Source: Serinicoccus kebangsaanensis
GTDB lineage: Bacteria; Actinomycetota; Actinomycetes; Actinomycetales; Dermatophilaceae
Direction: 5' to 3'
Assembly (NCBI RefSeq): GCF_008919445.1
Contig: NZ_VSLG01000004.1
Coordinates: forward strand, 62,001 to 126,000
Length of the DNA: 64,000 bases
Under the pieces are notes generated by a model. It was not told the origin of the DNA. It saw only the letters and a program-made list of their open reading frames with translations, and ran no database searches. Positions 1 to 7,627 of this stretch are shown piece by piece. Numbering within the stretch: the first letter of the stretch is position 1; every line of letters starts with the position of its first letter. Made by a program: the position numbers and the translations under genes.

Positions 1-1556
1 AGGGCCGCGACGGAGCGCTCGAGCTCGCGCAGCCGGGGTCGCAGCCGTCCGGCGCGGCCGGGGTCCTCGCGCAGCTGCTGGCGCAGGTGCCGGAGCACGG
101 CCGTGCGCCGGGCCAGCTCGGGGTCGGCCGGGGGACGGACCGCGGGCGAGCGGCTGGCCGCCTCGCGCCACCGTTCGATCGCCAGCAGACGATCCCGTGG
201 CGTGTCGGCCGCGACGGCGAGGTCCATGGCCGCCAGGTCCCTGGCGTGGTGGTGCGTCGCCACGCGCAGCTCGAGGCTCGAGCTGCCGGCGACGGTCTGG
301 GTCAGGTCGGTCAGGGCCGACCTCAGGTGACGGCGCGCGGTCGGATGGTCCTGTGCCTCCCTGGCGGCGGCCGCGAGCACGCCCCGAGCACGCAGCCGGG
401 TGCTCAGCGAACCGACGTGGGTCAGGTCCGCGCTCGCCCGCAGGAGCTGCACCGCGTCGCCAGCCCGCTGCCGGTCCACCTCCGTCTCGGCGACGACGAG
501 CCGGGCGAGGTCGGCGGCCACGTGGTCGCCGTCGCGGTCGAAGGCGTCCACCAGGGCCAGCCCCCGTCGTCGCACCTCGGCGAGCCGGCGGCCGCGGCGG
601 CGACCGGCGTCCAGGAGCACCAGCTCGGCGCGCCGCCGCACCCCGGGAGCCTTCCCCTGCAGCGTCCGCCGGGCGGCTGCGGCCATCCGGGTGGCCTGGT
701 CCAGGTTGCCCTCGGCGAGCTCGGCGACCGCGAGGTCCGCCTGGACCTCACCGGCGACCAGCCACTGGCCCGTCCGCTCCGCCTCGCCGGCGGCCCGCAG
801 CAGCAGCTCGCGGGCCTCGTCCACGAGCCCCGCGTCGAGCAGCGTGCGCGACCGCCCGTGCAGCGCGATCGCGGTGGACGCCGCCGCACCCAGGCGCTCG
901 ATGTCCCGGTAGAGGCGCAGCGCCCTGGGCAGGTCGCCCCGGAGGGAGACCGCCTGCGCCAGGTTGTGCCGGGCCATGAACTCCTGGACCGGGAGGTCGG
1001 CCTCCTGGGCGATGCTCGCGGCGGCCGCGAAGTCGGCCTCGGCCAGGGCCGGGTCGGCCCCGTCGGTGCGCACCGCCCCGCGGGACAGCAGGAGGTCGAA
1101 GCGGTCCCGCGGGCCGAGGCGGTCGTAGCCGGCGAGCGCCTGGTCCAACTGGCCCAGGGCGGCGTCGACCTGACCGGTGCGGCCGTGGATCATCGCCAGC
1201 TGCAGCCGGCACTTGGTCACGAGGAGGACCTGCTCGTCCTCGCCCAGCCGCGGGTCCTGGGCGAGCTCCAGGGCGGCGCCGGCCACCTCGAGCGCCCGGT
1301 CCGCGCCGTGCCGCTGGACCGCGGAGGTGCTGAGCGACAGCATCATCCGCACCCGCGCCTCGACGACGCCCGCCTCGCCCCCGCAGACCGACTCGAAGCC
1401 GGGCACGAGGCCGTCGGGGCGGCGCTCCAGGGCCGCCAGCCCTCGCCGCAGCAGGCGTTCCCCCTCCGCGGGGCGACCGGCGAGGTTCGCCTGCCGGCCG
1501 TCGTCGAAGAGCGCCGCCACCGCGGGCGAGGCTCGCGCGGTCGCGCGGCCGCCCAC
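1..1556 (-). CDS. TPR-rich protein, C-terminus cut by window edge
   Basis: Reading the minus strand from a GTG at 1556, one frame stays open for about 518 codons to the left edge without a stop. The start lies one base after the TGA of the upstream gene, so translation is probably coupled. The product is a soluble, Ala/Leu/Arg-rich helical protein with a TPR-like pattern: pairs of amphipathic helices of about 34-40 residues with AxxxYxxLG and AxxxxxAL spacing, for example around LGQLDQALAGYDRLGP. No signal peptide or membrane segment is seen. TPR proteins behind a sigma factor and a protease in actinobacteria often end in a CHAT protease domain, but that part would lie outside the window, so CHAT is only a guess. 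The plus-strand frames over this stretch are GC-rich shadows. Confidence 0.72.
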   Translation of the reverse strand, partial: MGGRATARASPAVAALFDDGRQANLAGRPAEGERLLRRGLAALERRPDGLVPGFESVCGGEAGVVEARVRMMLSLSTSAVQRHGADRALEVAGAALELAQDPRLGEDEQVLLVTKCRLQLAMIHGRTGQVDAALGQLDQALAGYDRLGPRDRFDLLLSRGAVRTDGADPALAEADFAAAASIAQEADLPVQEFMARHNLAQAVSLRGDLPRALRLYRDIERLGAAASTAIALHGRSRTLLDAGLVDEARELLLRAAGEAERTGQWLVAGEVQADLAVAELAEGNLDQATRMAAAARRTLQGKAPGVRRRAELVLLDAGRRRGRRLAEVRRRGLALVDAFDRDGDHVAADLARLVVAETEVDRQRAGDAVQLLRASADLTHVGSLSTRLRARGVLAAAAREAQDHPTARRHLRSALTDLTQTVAGSSSLELRVATHHHARDLAAMDLAVAADTPRDRLLAIERWREAASRSPAVRPPADPELARRTAVLRHLRQQLREDPGRAGRLRPRLRELERSVAA

Positions 1557-1557
1557 G

Positions 1558-2034
1558 TCAGAGGGTGAACGTCGGGGTGATCACCGTGCGCTCGCCGGGT
1601 GGATGGACCACGAGGTATGCCGGGCCGGTCGGCACCGCCGCGAAGACGAAGCGTCCCTCCCGCACCGCCGCGGTCTCGGAGGTGCCGTCGGGCCGCGCGA
1701 GCTGCACCTCGTCCGCCTCGCAGGTCAACCAGCCGTCCACCCTGGCCGTCCCGTCACCCGCAGGCCCGACGGTCACCATGATGCTCACGCTGTCGGTGCT
1801 GAAGGTCACCGTCATCGTCTGGTCGGGCTCCTCGTCCCCTCCGCGGGTGAGCGCCATCGGACGGCCGATCAGCTCGGCCACCTCGGCCTGCAGGGCCTGC
1901 ACGGTGAGGGCGAACTTGACCCGGTCGGGCAGTCCCGCGGGGCAGGGATCGAGCCGGTCGACCGTCTCCCGCAGATCCTCCAGCAGCCTCATGTCGACCT
2001 CGTCGAGGGGCGCCAGCCCCAGCTCGTCGCTCAT
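1558..2034 (-). CDS. Unknown 158-aa protein between sigma factor and TPR gene
   Basis: The ATG at 2034 overlaps the sigma-factor stop (ATGA), so I start here and not in the longer frame upstream, which only shadows the sigma gene. I do not recognise the family. The N-terminal 60 residues look helical and charged (DEVDMRLLEDL, then FALTVQALQAEVAEL). The rest alternates beta strands and looks like a small Ig- or transthyretin-like domain ending in PGERTVITPTFTL. There is no membrane segment or signal. Its fixed position between a sigma factor and a TPR protein makes a regulatory or adaptor role in this module plausible, but nothing in the sequence shows this. Confidence 0.7.
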   Translation of the reverse strand: MSDELGLAPLDEVDMRLLEDLRETVDRLDPCPAGLPDRVKFALTVQALQAEVAELIGRPMALTRGGDEEPDQTMTVTFSTDSVSIMVTVGPAGDGTARVDGWLTCEADEVQLARPDGTSETAAVREGRFVFAAVPTGPAYLVVHPPGERTVITPTFTL

Positions 2035-2639
2035 CGGTCCTCCCACCTCTCGTCGGCTGCCAAGGACTGCCGCAGCTTGTCCAGGCACCGTCCCCGGGTG
2101 GGGCCGATGCTCCCTCTCGGCATGCTCAGTGCCGCCGAGATCTCGTCGTAGTCGGGACGGTCGCAGAACGCTACGATCCGCAGCAGCTGACGGCACCGCT
2201 CGGAGAGCTCGTTCACGGCACCCCACAGCAGCTGCTGCCGCTCGGTGAGGATGGTCGCCACCTCTGGCCCCGGCTCGGTCTCGCCCGGGTCGACCGTGCC
2301 GGTGGGGTCGTAGGTGGTGCGGCGTGACACCCGCGCGGTGCGCCAGCTCTCCCGCTTGACCGAGACGACGAGCCACCCGAGGACGGCACCGCTGTCCCGG
2401 ATGTCGGCGGCGCGGTCCACCAGCCGGATCCACACGTCCTGGACGACGTCCTCGGCCTGCTCACGGTCGCACCCGTGGGCACGGGCGACGTTCCAGAGCA
2501 GCGGTGTGGCCAGGTCCACCAGCTCGCCGAGCGCCTGGTCCTGGCCCTCGCGGTAGCGGTGGAAGCAGGCACCGGCGCGGTCGCCCAGGGACGGCGGGTC
2601 GTCGGCGAGTCCCACGTCCGGTTCGTCGTCGGTCAGCAT
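2031..2639 (-). CDS. ECF-like sigma-70 family sigma factor
   Basis: This 202-aa protein has a region 2 segment (AEDVVQDVWIRLVDRA, about residues 61-76) and a region 4 helix-turn-helix near the C-terminus (LSERCRQLLRI, then YDEISAALSMPRGSIGPTRGR), the usual two-domain ECF architecture. It would recruit RNA polymerase to a specific promoter set. The ATG at 2639 overlaps the end of the protease gene by 7 nt, and its stop overlaps the next gene, so it sits inside a tight operon with a subtilisin-like protease and a TPR protein. No membrane anti-sigma factor is visible next to it, so control may be through the co-encoded proteins. The target promoters are unknown. Confidence 0.85.
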   Translation of the reverse strand: MLTDDEPDVGLADDPPSLGDRAGACFHRYREGQDQALGELVDLATPLLWNVARAHGCDREQAEDVVQDVWIRLVDRAADIRDSGAVLGWLVVSVKRESWRTARVSRRTTYDPTGTVDPGETEPGPEVATILTERQQLLWGAVNELSERCRQLLRIVAFCDRPDYDEISAALSMPRGSIGPTRGRCLDKLRQSLAADERWEDR

Positions 2640-4354
2640 CCGTCCTCCTCGGCCAGCAACCGGCCCAGCCCCTGCAGAGCCCGGCCCAGCATCGCCTTGG
2701 GCGTCGTCGCGGCCTCACCGTCGGCCTGCTGCCGGGCGAGGTCCGCGGCCAGCTGACCCGCCCACCACGGAGCGGCGAAGCTGGTCCCGCTCCACACGCC
2801 GAACCCGCCGCGGAAGTCGTCCGGGTCCGGGGTCGCCCGGTGCGCCCCGTCCTGTGTCGTGACCTTCGCCGCGGCCTGCACCGAGCCGTCGAAGGTGACC
2901 GGCATGGTGCTCACCACGTTGACCCCGGGGCGGTGCGTGGTCACCCACGGGCCCGCGTTGCTGAAGAACGCGACCGTGCACCGGTCGGGGTTGAGGGCCC
3001 CCACGCAGACCAGCGGCACGCCGCCCTTGGGGTCCGCGGCGGACCCGGCGGGCAGCGCCCAGCCCGCGGGATACATGGGGGTCGAGGTGGCCTGGTTGCC
3101 GGCGGCCGCGACGACCGACACCCCGGTCCGGCCGAAGAGCTCGACCAGGTGACGCACCGGGTGGTGCTTCAGCACGCCCTCCTGGTGGTAGAAGCCCAAC
3201 GACAGGTTGAGCACGTCGACGACACCGCCGGCGTCGTCGAAACCGTCACGTCCCTGCTCCTGCCGGATGACGTGCAGCACGAGGAGCACCGCGAGCGTGC
3301 GCATGACGTCCTGCTCGGCCGCCAGCCCGGCGGAGTCGAGCACGGGCAGCGCCACGATGTGCGCACCGGGGGCCGCCTGGCGGACGATGCCGGCGATGAA
3401 GGTGCCGTGACCCGAGAGCGCGTCGAGGAAGCCGGTCAGCTCGTCGTGGACGCCCTTGTCCTCGGGTCGGGGCAGCGGTTCGCCGCCCGGGAGGACGGGC
3501 CAGCCGAGGAGGTGTCGGCGCTCACCGGCGAGACCGCTGCCGTCGAACCACGGGTGGCTCCCCAGGCCGGTGTCGGGGACGACCACCACCGGGGTGCGAC
3601 CGGGCTTCCGGACCGGCCGGGTCGGGTCCGGCAGCGCCAGCTGCACCGGGGTGCGGTCCGGCGCCACGCCCGGCATCCCGCCCTGGCCACCCCAGTAGAG
3701 CCCACCCGTCTGACCACCCCAGTAGAGGCCGCCGGTCTGACCGCCCCAGTAGAGGCCGCCCGTCTGGCCACCCCAGTAGAGCCCACCGGTCCCGGGGATC
3801 AGCAGGTGCTCCAGGTCGACACCGTCGAGGCCGGCGGCGCGCGCGGCCAGCACCAGTCGCCACGGGTCCGGCTCCTCCCCGTCCTCGGCCACCACGAACA
3901 CGCGCGAGGCATACCCGGCGTCGAGCTGTGCCGCGCTCACCGTCCCGATCCGCAGGTCGGGGTCGATCCGGGTCACCGGGTCGTCCGGGTCCATCGGCGC
4001 GCTGCGCACGTCGGCGAACTCCTTGCCCACGCCCTCGTCGGCGCCGGTCTCCACGGCGAGCACCAACCAGCGCCCGAAGGCCTCGTCGGCGGCGTCCGTC
4101 CGCAGCTCCACGGGGAAACCCGCCTCGCGCAGCACCCGCTGCAGCTCGGCGATCCGGTCGATCGCGGACACACCGAGCAGGCCGGCGACCATCAGCCTGC
4201 GGTTGAGGTATGCCGTGGCCGAGGGGGTCCTCGCCCCGCGGCCGGCGGTGCCGGCACCCTCGGTCGGCGCGGTCGACGGGTCGAGGACGCGCGCGTCGAA
4301 GCGGCGCAGCAGCGACGGCGGGAGGGACGGCGCGACGTCGTCACGGTGAGGCAT
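2633..4354 (-). CDS. Subtilisin-like (S8) serine protease with TGGLYWGGQ repeats
   Basis: This 573-aa protein has the S8 triad: Asp261 (VPDTGLG), His316 (GHGTFIAG) and Ser525 (GTSFAAP), with the oxyanion Asn420 (AAAGN). Residues 1-185 form an N-terminal region with no recognised domain. Residues 189-224 are four exact TGGLYWGGQ units, followed directly by the catalytic domain. No signal peptide or membrane segment is seen, so the enzyme is probably cytoplasmic or exported unconventionally. AGGAGG lies 5 nt before the ATG at 4354. It is the first gene of the minus operon with the sigma factor, and diverges from the trypsin-like protease gene across a palindrome. The repeat block sits where a propeptide boundary would be expected, so it may be a linker, a binding array or a modification site. 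Confidence 0.88.
   Translation of the reverse strand: MPHRDDVAPSLPPSLLRRFDARVLDPSTAPTEGAGTAGRGARTPSATAYLNRRLMVAGLLGVSAIDRIAELQRVLREAGFPVELRTDAADEAFGRWLVLAVETGADEGVGKEFADVRSAPMDPDDPVTRIDPDLRIGTVSAAQLDAGYASRVFVVAEDGEEPDPWRLVLAARAAGLDGVDLEHLLIPGTGGLYWGGQTGGLYWGGQTGGLYWGGQTGGLYWGGQGGMPGVAPDRTPVQLALPDPTRPVRKPGRTPVVVVPDTGLGSHPWFDGSGLAGERRHLLGWPVLPGGEPLPRPEDKGVHDELTGFLDALSGHGTFIAGIVRQAAPGAHIVALPVLDSAGLAAEQDVMRTLAVLLVLHVIRQEQGRDGFDDAGGVVDVLNLSLGFYHQEGVLKHHPVRHLVELFGRTGVSVVAAAGNQATSTPMYPAGWALPAGSAADPKGGVPLVCVGALNPDRCTVAFFSNAGPWVTTHRPGVNVVSTMPVTFDGSVQAAAKVTTQDGAHRATPDPDDFRGGFGVWSGTSFAAPWWAGQLAADLARQQADGEAATTPKAMLGRALQGLGRLLAEEDGC
3683..3790 (-). repeat. Four 27-bp in-frame repeats encoding TGGLYWGGQ
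   Basis: Four consecutive 27-bp units encode identical TGGLYWGGQ nonapeptides between the N-terminal region and the catalytic domain of the S8 protease. The DNA copies differ mainly at third codon positions (GGC/GGT/GGG for Gly, ACC/ACG for Thr), so the protein repeat is being conserved rather than being a fresh DNA duplication. Confidence 0.92.
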
Positions 4355-4393
4355 CGGGTCCTCCTTGGACCAGCTCGGTCCCCTGCGGGGTCC

Positions 4394-4399
4394 AGCCTA
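4394..4399 (-). promoter_or_regulatory. Possible -10 box of the S8 protease operon
   Basis: TAGGCT on the minus strand fits a TANNNT -10 element and would give a leader of about 33 nt before the ATG at 4354. No convincing -35 is visible. Confidence 0.3.
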
Positions 4400-4436
4400 G
4401 GGGTCGGGTGCCGTTCAGAGAAGACCGTTGCGCCCC

Positions 4437-4461
4437 AGATACATCGGATCGTGATGTATCT
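4437..4461. promoter_or_regulatory. Perfect 9-bp inverted repeat between divergent protease genes
   Basis: AGATACATC (4437-4445) and GATGTATCT (4453-4461) are exact inverted copies around a 7-bp spacer. The A+T-rich arms stand out in this high-GC sequence. The site lies between the divergent S8 operon and the trypsin-like/LanC operon, about 70 bp before the plus-strand ATG and 83 bp before the minus-strand ATG. This is where an operator controlling both units would sit. Full two-fold symmetry suggests a dimeric DNA-binding protein. No regulator gene of the classic kind is adjacent. Confidence 0.6.
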
Positions 4462-4530
4462 GTGCCGTCGCCGCGGATCTCCTCAGCTGCGTGGTGCCGC
4501 CCGGCACCCGGACTCGAGTGGAGGTAGGCC

Positions 4531-5850
4531 ATGGAGTACGACGCAGTGGCTGCAGCGAAGATCCGACCGACCAAGGAGCAGGTGGAGGACGAGCTCCTCG
4601 CCCTCGACGGGGTCGTCGGCGTGGACATCGGCGAGAAGATCAGTGACGGCGAGCCGACCGGCGAGATGAGCATCATCGTCTACGTCGAGGAGAAGCGGGC
4701 GCCGTCCCGGGTGGCCAAGAGCCAGAAGGTGCCGGCCGAGGTCGGTGGCGTCCCCACGGACGTGCAGGAGCTCGTCATCGAGCTGCAGGCGGGTCCGGGG
4801 CTGTATGCCGGTGACCCGCTCAGCGACACGAGCAAGCACTCGACCATCCGCGGCGGCATCAGCATCGGTCCGGCGCGGCACACCAACGCCGGCACCGGTG
4901 GGGCGATGGTGCGGGACTCGACGACCGGGGCGGTGAGCATCCTCACCAACTTCCACGTCGCGTGCGTCGACACCTCGTGGTCCGCCGGGGAGTCGGTGCT
5001 GCAGCCGGGCCGCTACGACAGCGGCAACCCGGCCACCGACCAGGTCGGCACGCTCACGCGCGGGGTCATCTCCGAGCAGGTGGACGGCGCCGTGGTCCGG
5101 CTGGACACGGACGAGACCTGGGAGGACGAGGTCGTCGACATCGGCGCCGTCGGTGGCAGCACCGCGGCGACCGTCGGCATGGCGGTCCAGAAGCGAGGGC
5201 GCACGACGGAGCACACGCACGGCGAGGTCGTCTCGGTCGACGCGACCGTGACCCTCGACTATGGCAACGGGGTCGGGGTGCGCACGCTGCGCCACCAGGT
5301 CTCGATCCGTCCGGCCTCGGGAACCGCCCGGTTCTCCGACCGCGGCGACTCGGGGTCGGTGGTCATGAACGGCAGTCGGCAGGTCGTGGGCCTGCTCTTC
5401 GCCGGTGCCCGCGACGGCAGCCTGACCTTCGCCAACCCGATCGCCTCGGTGCTCTCGGAGATGCAGGTCAGCCTCAACCCGCCGCGGCTGGCGATCCCGC
5501 CGCTGACGTCCCGGATCGCGGTCCTGTGCCGCACGCGGACCGACCCGTGGTGCGTCATCCGGACCCGGCCGCTCGTCGACTGCCCGCCGGTCGACCGGAC
5601 CCGGCCGTTCATCGACTGTCCTCCGGTCCTGCGCACCAGGATCCCGGTGTGCCAGCCGATCGACAGCCGGATCTGCCCTCCGGTCGACAGCCGCGTCTGC
5701 GGTGGCTGGCAACGGCCGTTCGACCAGGGGTGGGGCGAGAGCCCCGGCTACCAGCCCGACGACGGGGCGTTCTGGGCCGGCTACCACGCGGCGCTGGACC
5801 AGGTCGCCCAGGAGCTGGACGAGGCCGAGCAGGGCGGACAGCCCGGATGA
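4531..5850 (+). CDS. Trypsin-like serine protease with Cys/Thr-repeat C-terminal tail
   Basis: This 439-aa protein starts at ATG 4531 behind a GGAGGT. Residues 1-90 are an N-terminal region without signal peptide. Residues 105-315 form a chymotrypsin-fold domain with His142 (LTNFHVA), a likely Asp185 (QVDGAVVRLD) and Ser274 (RGDSGSVV). Residues 328-391 are a tail with seven Cys (333, 341, 351, 363, 374, 382, 390) alternating with Thr or Ser in repeats such as RTRPLVDCPPVD, RTRPFIDCPPVL and DSRICPPVD. A helical end (AFWAGYHAALDQVAQELDEAEQ) follows. The stop overlaps the start of an APH-type kinase, then HopA1 and LanC genes, all 4-nt coupled. The Thr/Ser-Cys alternation is what lanthionine enzymes use, so the tail is the best candidate substrate; this is inference. 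Confidence 0.87.
   Translation: MEYDAVAAAKIRPTKEQVEDELLALDGVVGVDIGEKISDGEPTGEMSIIVYVEEKRAPSRVAKSQKVPAEVGGVPTDVQELVIELQAGPGLYAGDPLSDTSKHSTIRGGISIGPARHTNAGTGGAMVRDSTTGAVSILTNFHVACVDTSWSAGESVLQPGRYDSGNPATDQVGTLTRGVISEQVDGAVVRLDTDETWEDEVVDIGAVGGSTAATVGMAVQKRGRTTEHTHGEVVSVDATVTLDYGNGVGVRTLRHQVSIRPASGTARFSDRGDSGSVVMNGSRQVVGLLFAGARDGSLTFANPIASVLSEMQVSLNPPRLAIPPLTSRIAVLCRTRTDPWCVIRTRPLVDCPPVDRTRPFIDCPPVLRTRIPVCQPIDSRICPPVDSRVCGGWQRPFDQGWGESPGYQPDDGAFWAGYHAALDQVAQELDEAEQGGQPG
5512..5703 (+). other. Cys/Thr/Ser repeat tail of the trypsin-like protease (candidate lanthionine core)
   Basis: This encodes residues 328-391. Three to five degenerate units of about 8-12 residues follow the pattern [T/S]R-x-x-[V/I]-D-C-P-P-V-[D/L]-R. 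Each unit supplies one Thr or Ser and one Cys, and Pro pairs follow most Cys. Such spacing suits Ser/Thr dehydration and thioether closure by the kinase, HopA1 and LanC products encoded downstream. Without modification the tail could instead form disulfides or bind metal. Confidence 0.55.
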
Positions 5851-6746
5851 GGAGTGCTCCGGCGCTGCTGGCGCAGGCGATCACGCAGGGGGTGATCGCC
5901 TGCGCCGACGTGCTGGAGGGTGCGGCGCAGCTCGTGCCCGTCTCGCGGAGCAACCTGGTGCACCGGCTCGAGCTGCGCGGGCGACCGGTCGCCTTCGTCA
6001 AGCAGCAGGGGCACGCCACCGCGACCGACGGGCTGGACACCGTGACGCGCGAGGCGCTGGTGCTGGGCGAGGTGGCCGGCGGCCCGGTGCCCCAGGTGCT
6101 GCACGTCGACGACGACGCGGTCTGGACCTCCGCGGTGGCCGGTCACCCGCTCGACTCCTGCCTCCCCGCCGACCCGCGTCGGGTCGCGGCGGCGCTGGGC
6201 GAGTCGCTGGCCGCGCTGCACCGCCACCCGGTCCGGCCGTCCGTGACCGGGCCGGAGGCCACGCGGCCCTGGCCCGTGACCGGCGCGGCCCCGGCCACCG
6301 TCCGCAGCGCGCCGTCGGGGACACCCGCAGCCGACCTCGCCGACCGCGTCACCGGGGGCGAGGGCCCCGACTCCCTGGCGCTGCGTCGCGCCGGCCGCCG
6401 GTGGCGGCGCAGCCACTGGATCCACGGTGACCTGTCGGTCGGCAACGTCCTGGTGCACCTCCGCGCCGACGGCAGCCCCGTCGCACGCTTCGTCGACCTG
6501 GAGGACGGCGGGCTCGGGGATCCCTCCTGGGACGTCGTCTGCGCGTTGCGCGTCGTCGACGACGTGCTGCTCCTCGCCGACGTCGAGCCGGCCCGGCAGG
6601 CCCTGCTCGCCGCCTACCTGGCCGCCGGCGGCTCCGGGAGGCCGGACCCGGGGCTCGCCCTCGCCCACGACGTCATGGCGGACACCCGGAGTGCGCTGGG
6701 TGAGCTGGCCGGCCGCGGCGGGCTCGCGCCGGCGGTGGCGTCGTGA
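5847..6746 (+). CDS. APH/choline-kinase-fold phosphotransferase, likely Ser/Thr kinase of a lanthionine system
   Basis: This 299-aa protein has the aminoglycoside-phosphotransferase fold. A candidate ATP-binding Lys52 (VAFVK) and Glu69 come first, then the Brenner motif HGDLSVGN (193-200) with catalytic Asp195, then the metal-binding VDLED (216-220) followed by GDPSWDV. The ATG overlaps the trypsin gene stop (ATGA), and its own end overlaps the HopA1 gene (GTGA). In class V lanthipeptide and thioviridamide-type clusters an APH-like kinase pairs with a HopA1 protein to phosphorylate and eliminate Ser/Thr in a ribosomal peptide. By analogy this kinase would phosphorylate Thr/Ser of the protease tail. 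A small-molecule kinase role is less likely given the neighbours. Confidence 0.83.
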   Translation: MRSAPALLAQAITQGVIACADVLEGAAQLVPVSRSNLVHRLELRGRPVAFVKQQGHATATDGLDTVTREALVLGEVAGGPVPQVLHVDDDAVWTSAVAGHPLDSCLPADPRRVAAALGESLAALHRHPVRPSVTGPEATRPWPVTGAAPATVRSAPSGTPAADLADRVTGGEGPDSLALRRAGRRWRRSHWIHGDLSVGNVLVHLRADGSPVARFVDLEDGGLGDPSWDVVCALRVVDDVLLLADVEPARQALLAAYLAAGGSGRPDPGLALAHDVMADTRSALGELAGRGGLAPAVAS

Positions 6747-7627
6747 CCGGCGTGGCCGCCGCGCTGTCCGGTGCGGTCCGGGTGGCGGCGGGCACCTGTC
6801 CCGACGACCTGGCCGACGAGCTCTACAGCTCCTGGTATGCCGCGCCCGTCGCCGCCGAGCCCGCACCGGCGAGCGGCCCACCCCTGCCCGGCCTGCTGTC
6901 GGCCGCCGCGCTCCGGGTGGCGGCGTGGAGCCCGGCGACGGTGCGCCAGGTCGACCCGGCCGGTGGTGCCGTCGTGCGGCTCGCCTGCGGCGGTCACCGT
7001 GCCGTGCTGCCGGGGACCTGGACCAGGAGTGCCGACGACCCCCGGGCGGGGCTGCCCATGGAGCCCGGCGACGAGGTGCTGGTGGCCGACGTCGGCGGGC
7101 CGGTGACCGCGCAGGGGTGGTGGAGGTCGTGGTCGGCCTCGCCGGCCTGGCCCCATCCCGTCCCCCGCGAGCCGTTGACCCGGATCTATGCCTGCGTGAC
7201 GCCGCACCGGGCGGTGGAGGCGGTGGAGCGCGCCGTGACCACGCTGGTCCCGCTGCCCGTGCCGTGGATGCTGAAGTGCGCGGTGACGGATGCCGGCTTC
7301 ACCCGTCCGGACCGGCTGGTGGTCTACCTCCCCGACGACGGCGCGACCGCTGCCCTGGCCGGCCTGGCCGACGCCACCGCGGGGCTGCTCGACCCGCACC
7401 AGCCACCCCTGGCCGCACCCTGGTCCCCTGGGCTGTCCTGGGCCCAGGACGACGGCGACGGCGCGAGCTTCGGGGAGAACCGGTGCGCCGCGCTCGCCGC
7501 GGCCCTGGGCCCGTGGCGTCGGGGCGGGTCGGGAGACGGCCTGGAGGCGGCCCGCGAGGGCCTCCGGCAGGCCGGCATCGACGACCGTCTGCCGCACCTG
7601 CGGCGCAGGACCGCGAGCCCGGCGTGA
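6743..7627 (+). CDS. HopA1 (type III effector-like) family protein, candidate phosphoSer/Thr lyase
   Basis: This 294-aa protein starts at GTG 6743, overlapping the kinase stop. It shows the HopA1-family landmarks: an N-terminal LYSSWYA (27-33), RIYACVTPHRAV near 147, PWMLKCAVTDAGFTRPDRLV (174-193) with conserved Lys178 and Arg188, and a final SFGENRC block (242-248). HopA1 homologues in actinobacterial RiPP clusters act with an APH kinase to dehydrate Ser/Thr; in class V lanthipeptides the pair replaces LanB or LanM. The order kinase, HopA1, LanC, with 4-nt overlaps on both sides, argues for a single dehydration-cyclisation complex. No type III secretion genes are present, so an effector role is not supported. 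Confidence 0.8.
   Translation: MTGVAAALSGAVRVAAGTCPDDLADELYSSWYAAPVAAEPAPASGPPLPGLLSAAALRVAAWSPATVRQVDPAGGAVVRLACGGHRAVLPGTWTRSADDPRAGLPMEPGDEVLVADVGGPVTAQGWWRSWSASPAWPHPVPREPLTRIYACVTPHRAVEAVERAVTTLVPLPVPWMLKCAVTDAGFTRPDRLVVYLPDDGATAALAGLADATAGLLDPHQPPLAAPWSPGLSWAQDDGDGASFGENRCAALAAALGPWRRGGSGDGLEAAREGLRQAGIDDRLPHLRRRTASPA

Noticed and set aside
87..1568. Long plus-strand frame opposite the TPR gene
   Set aside because: Its protein is Gly/Arg/Pro/Gln-rich with no domain, while the minus frame gives helical TPR-like repeats and joins the upstream operon by a one-base gap.
6743..7627. HopA1-family protein as a secreted virulence effector
   Set aside because: There are no type III secretion genes and the gene is coupled to an APH kinase and LanC, the context of RiPP dehydration.
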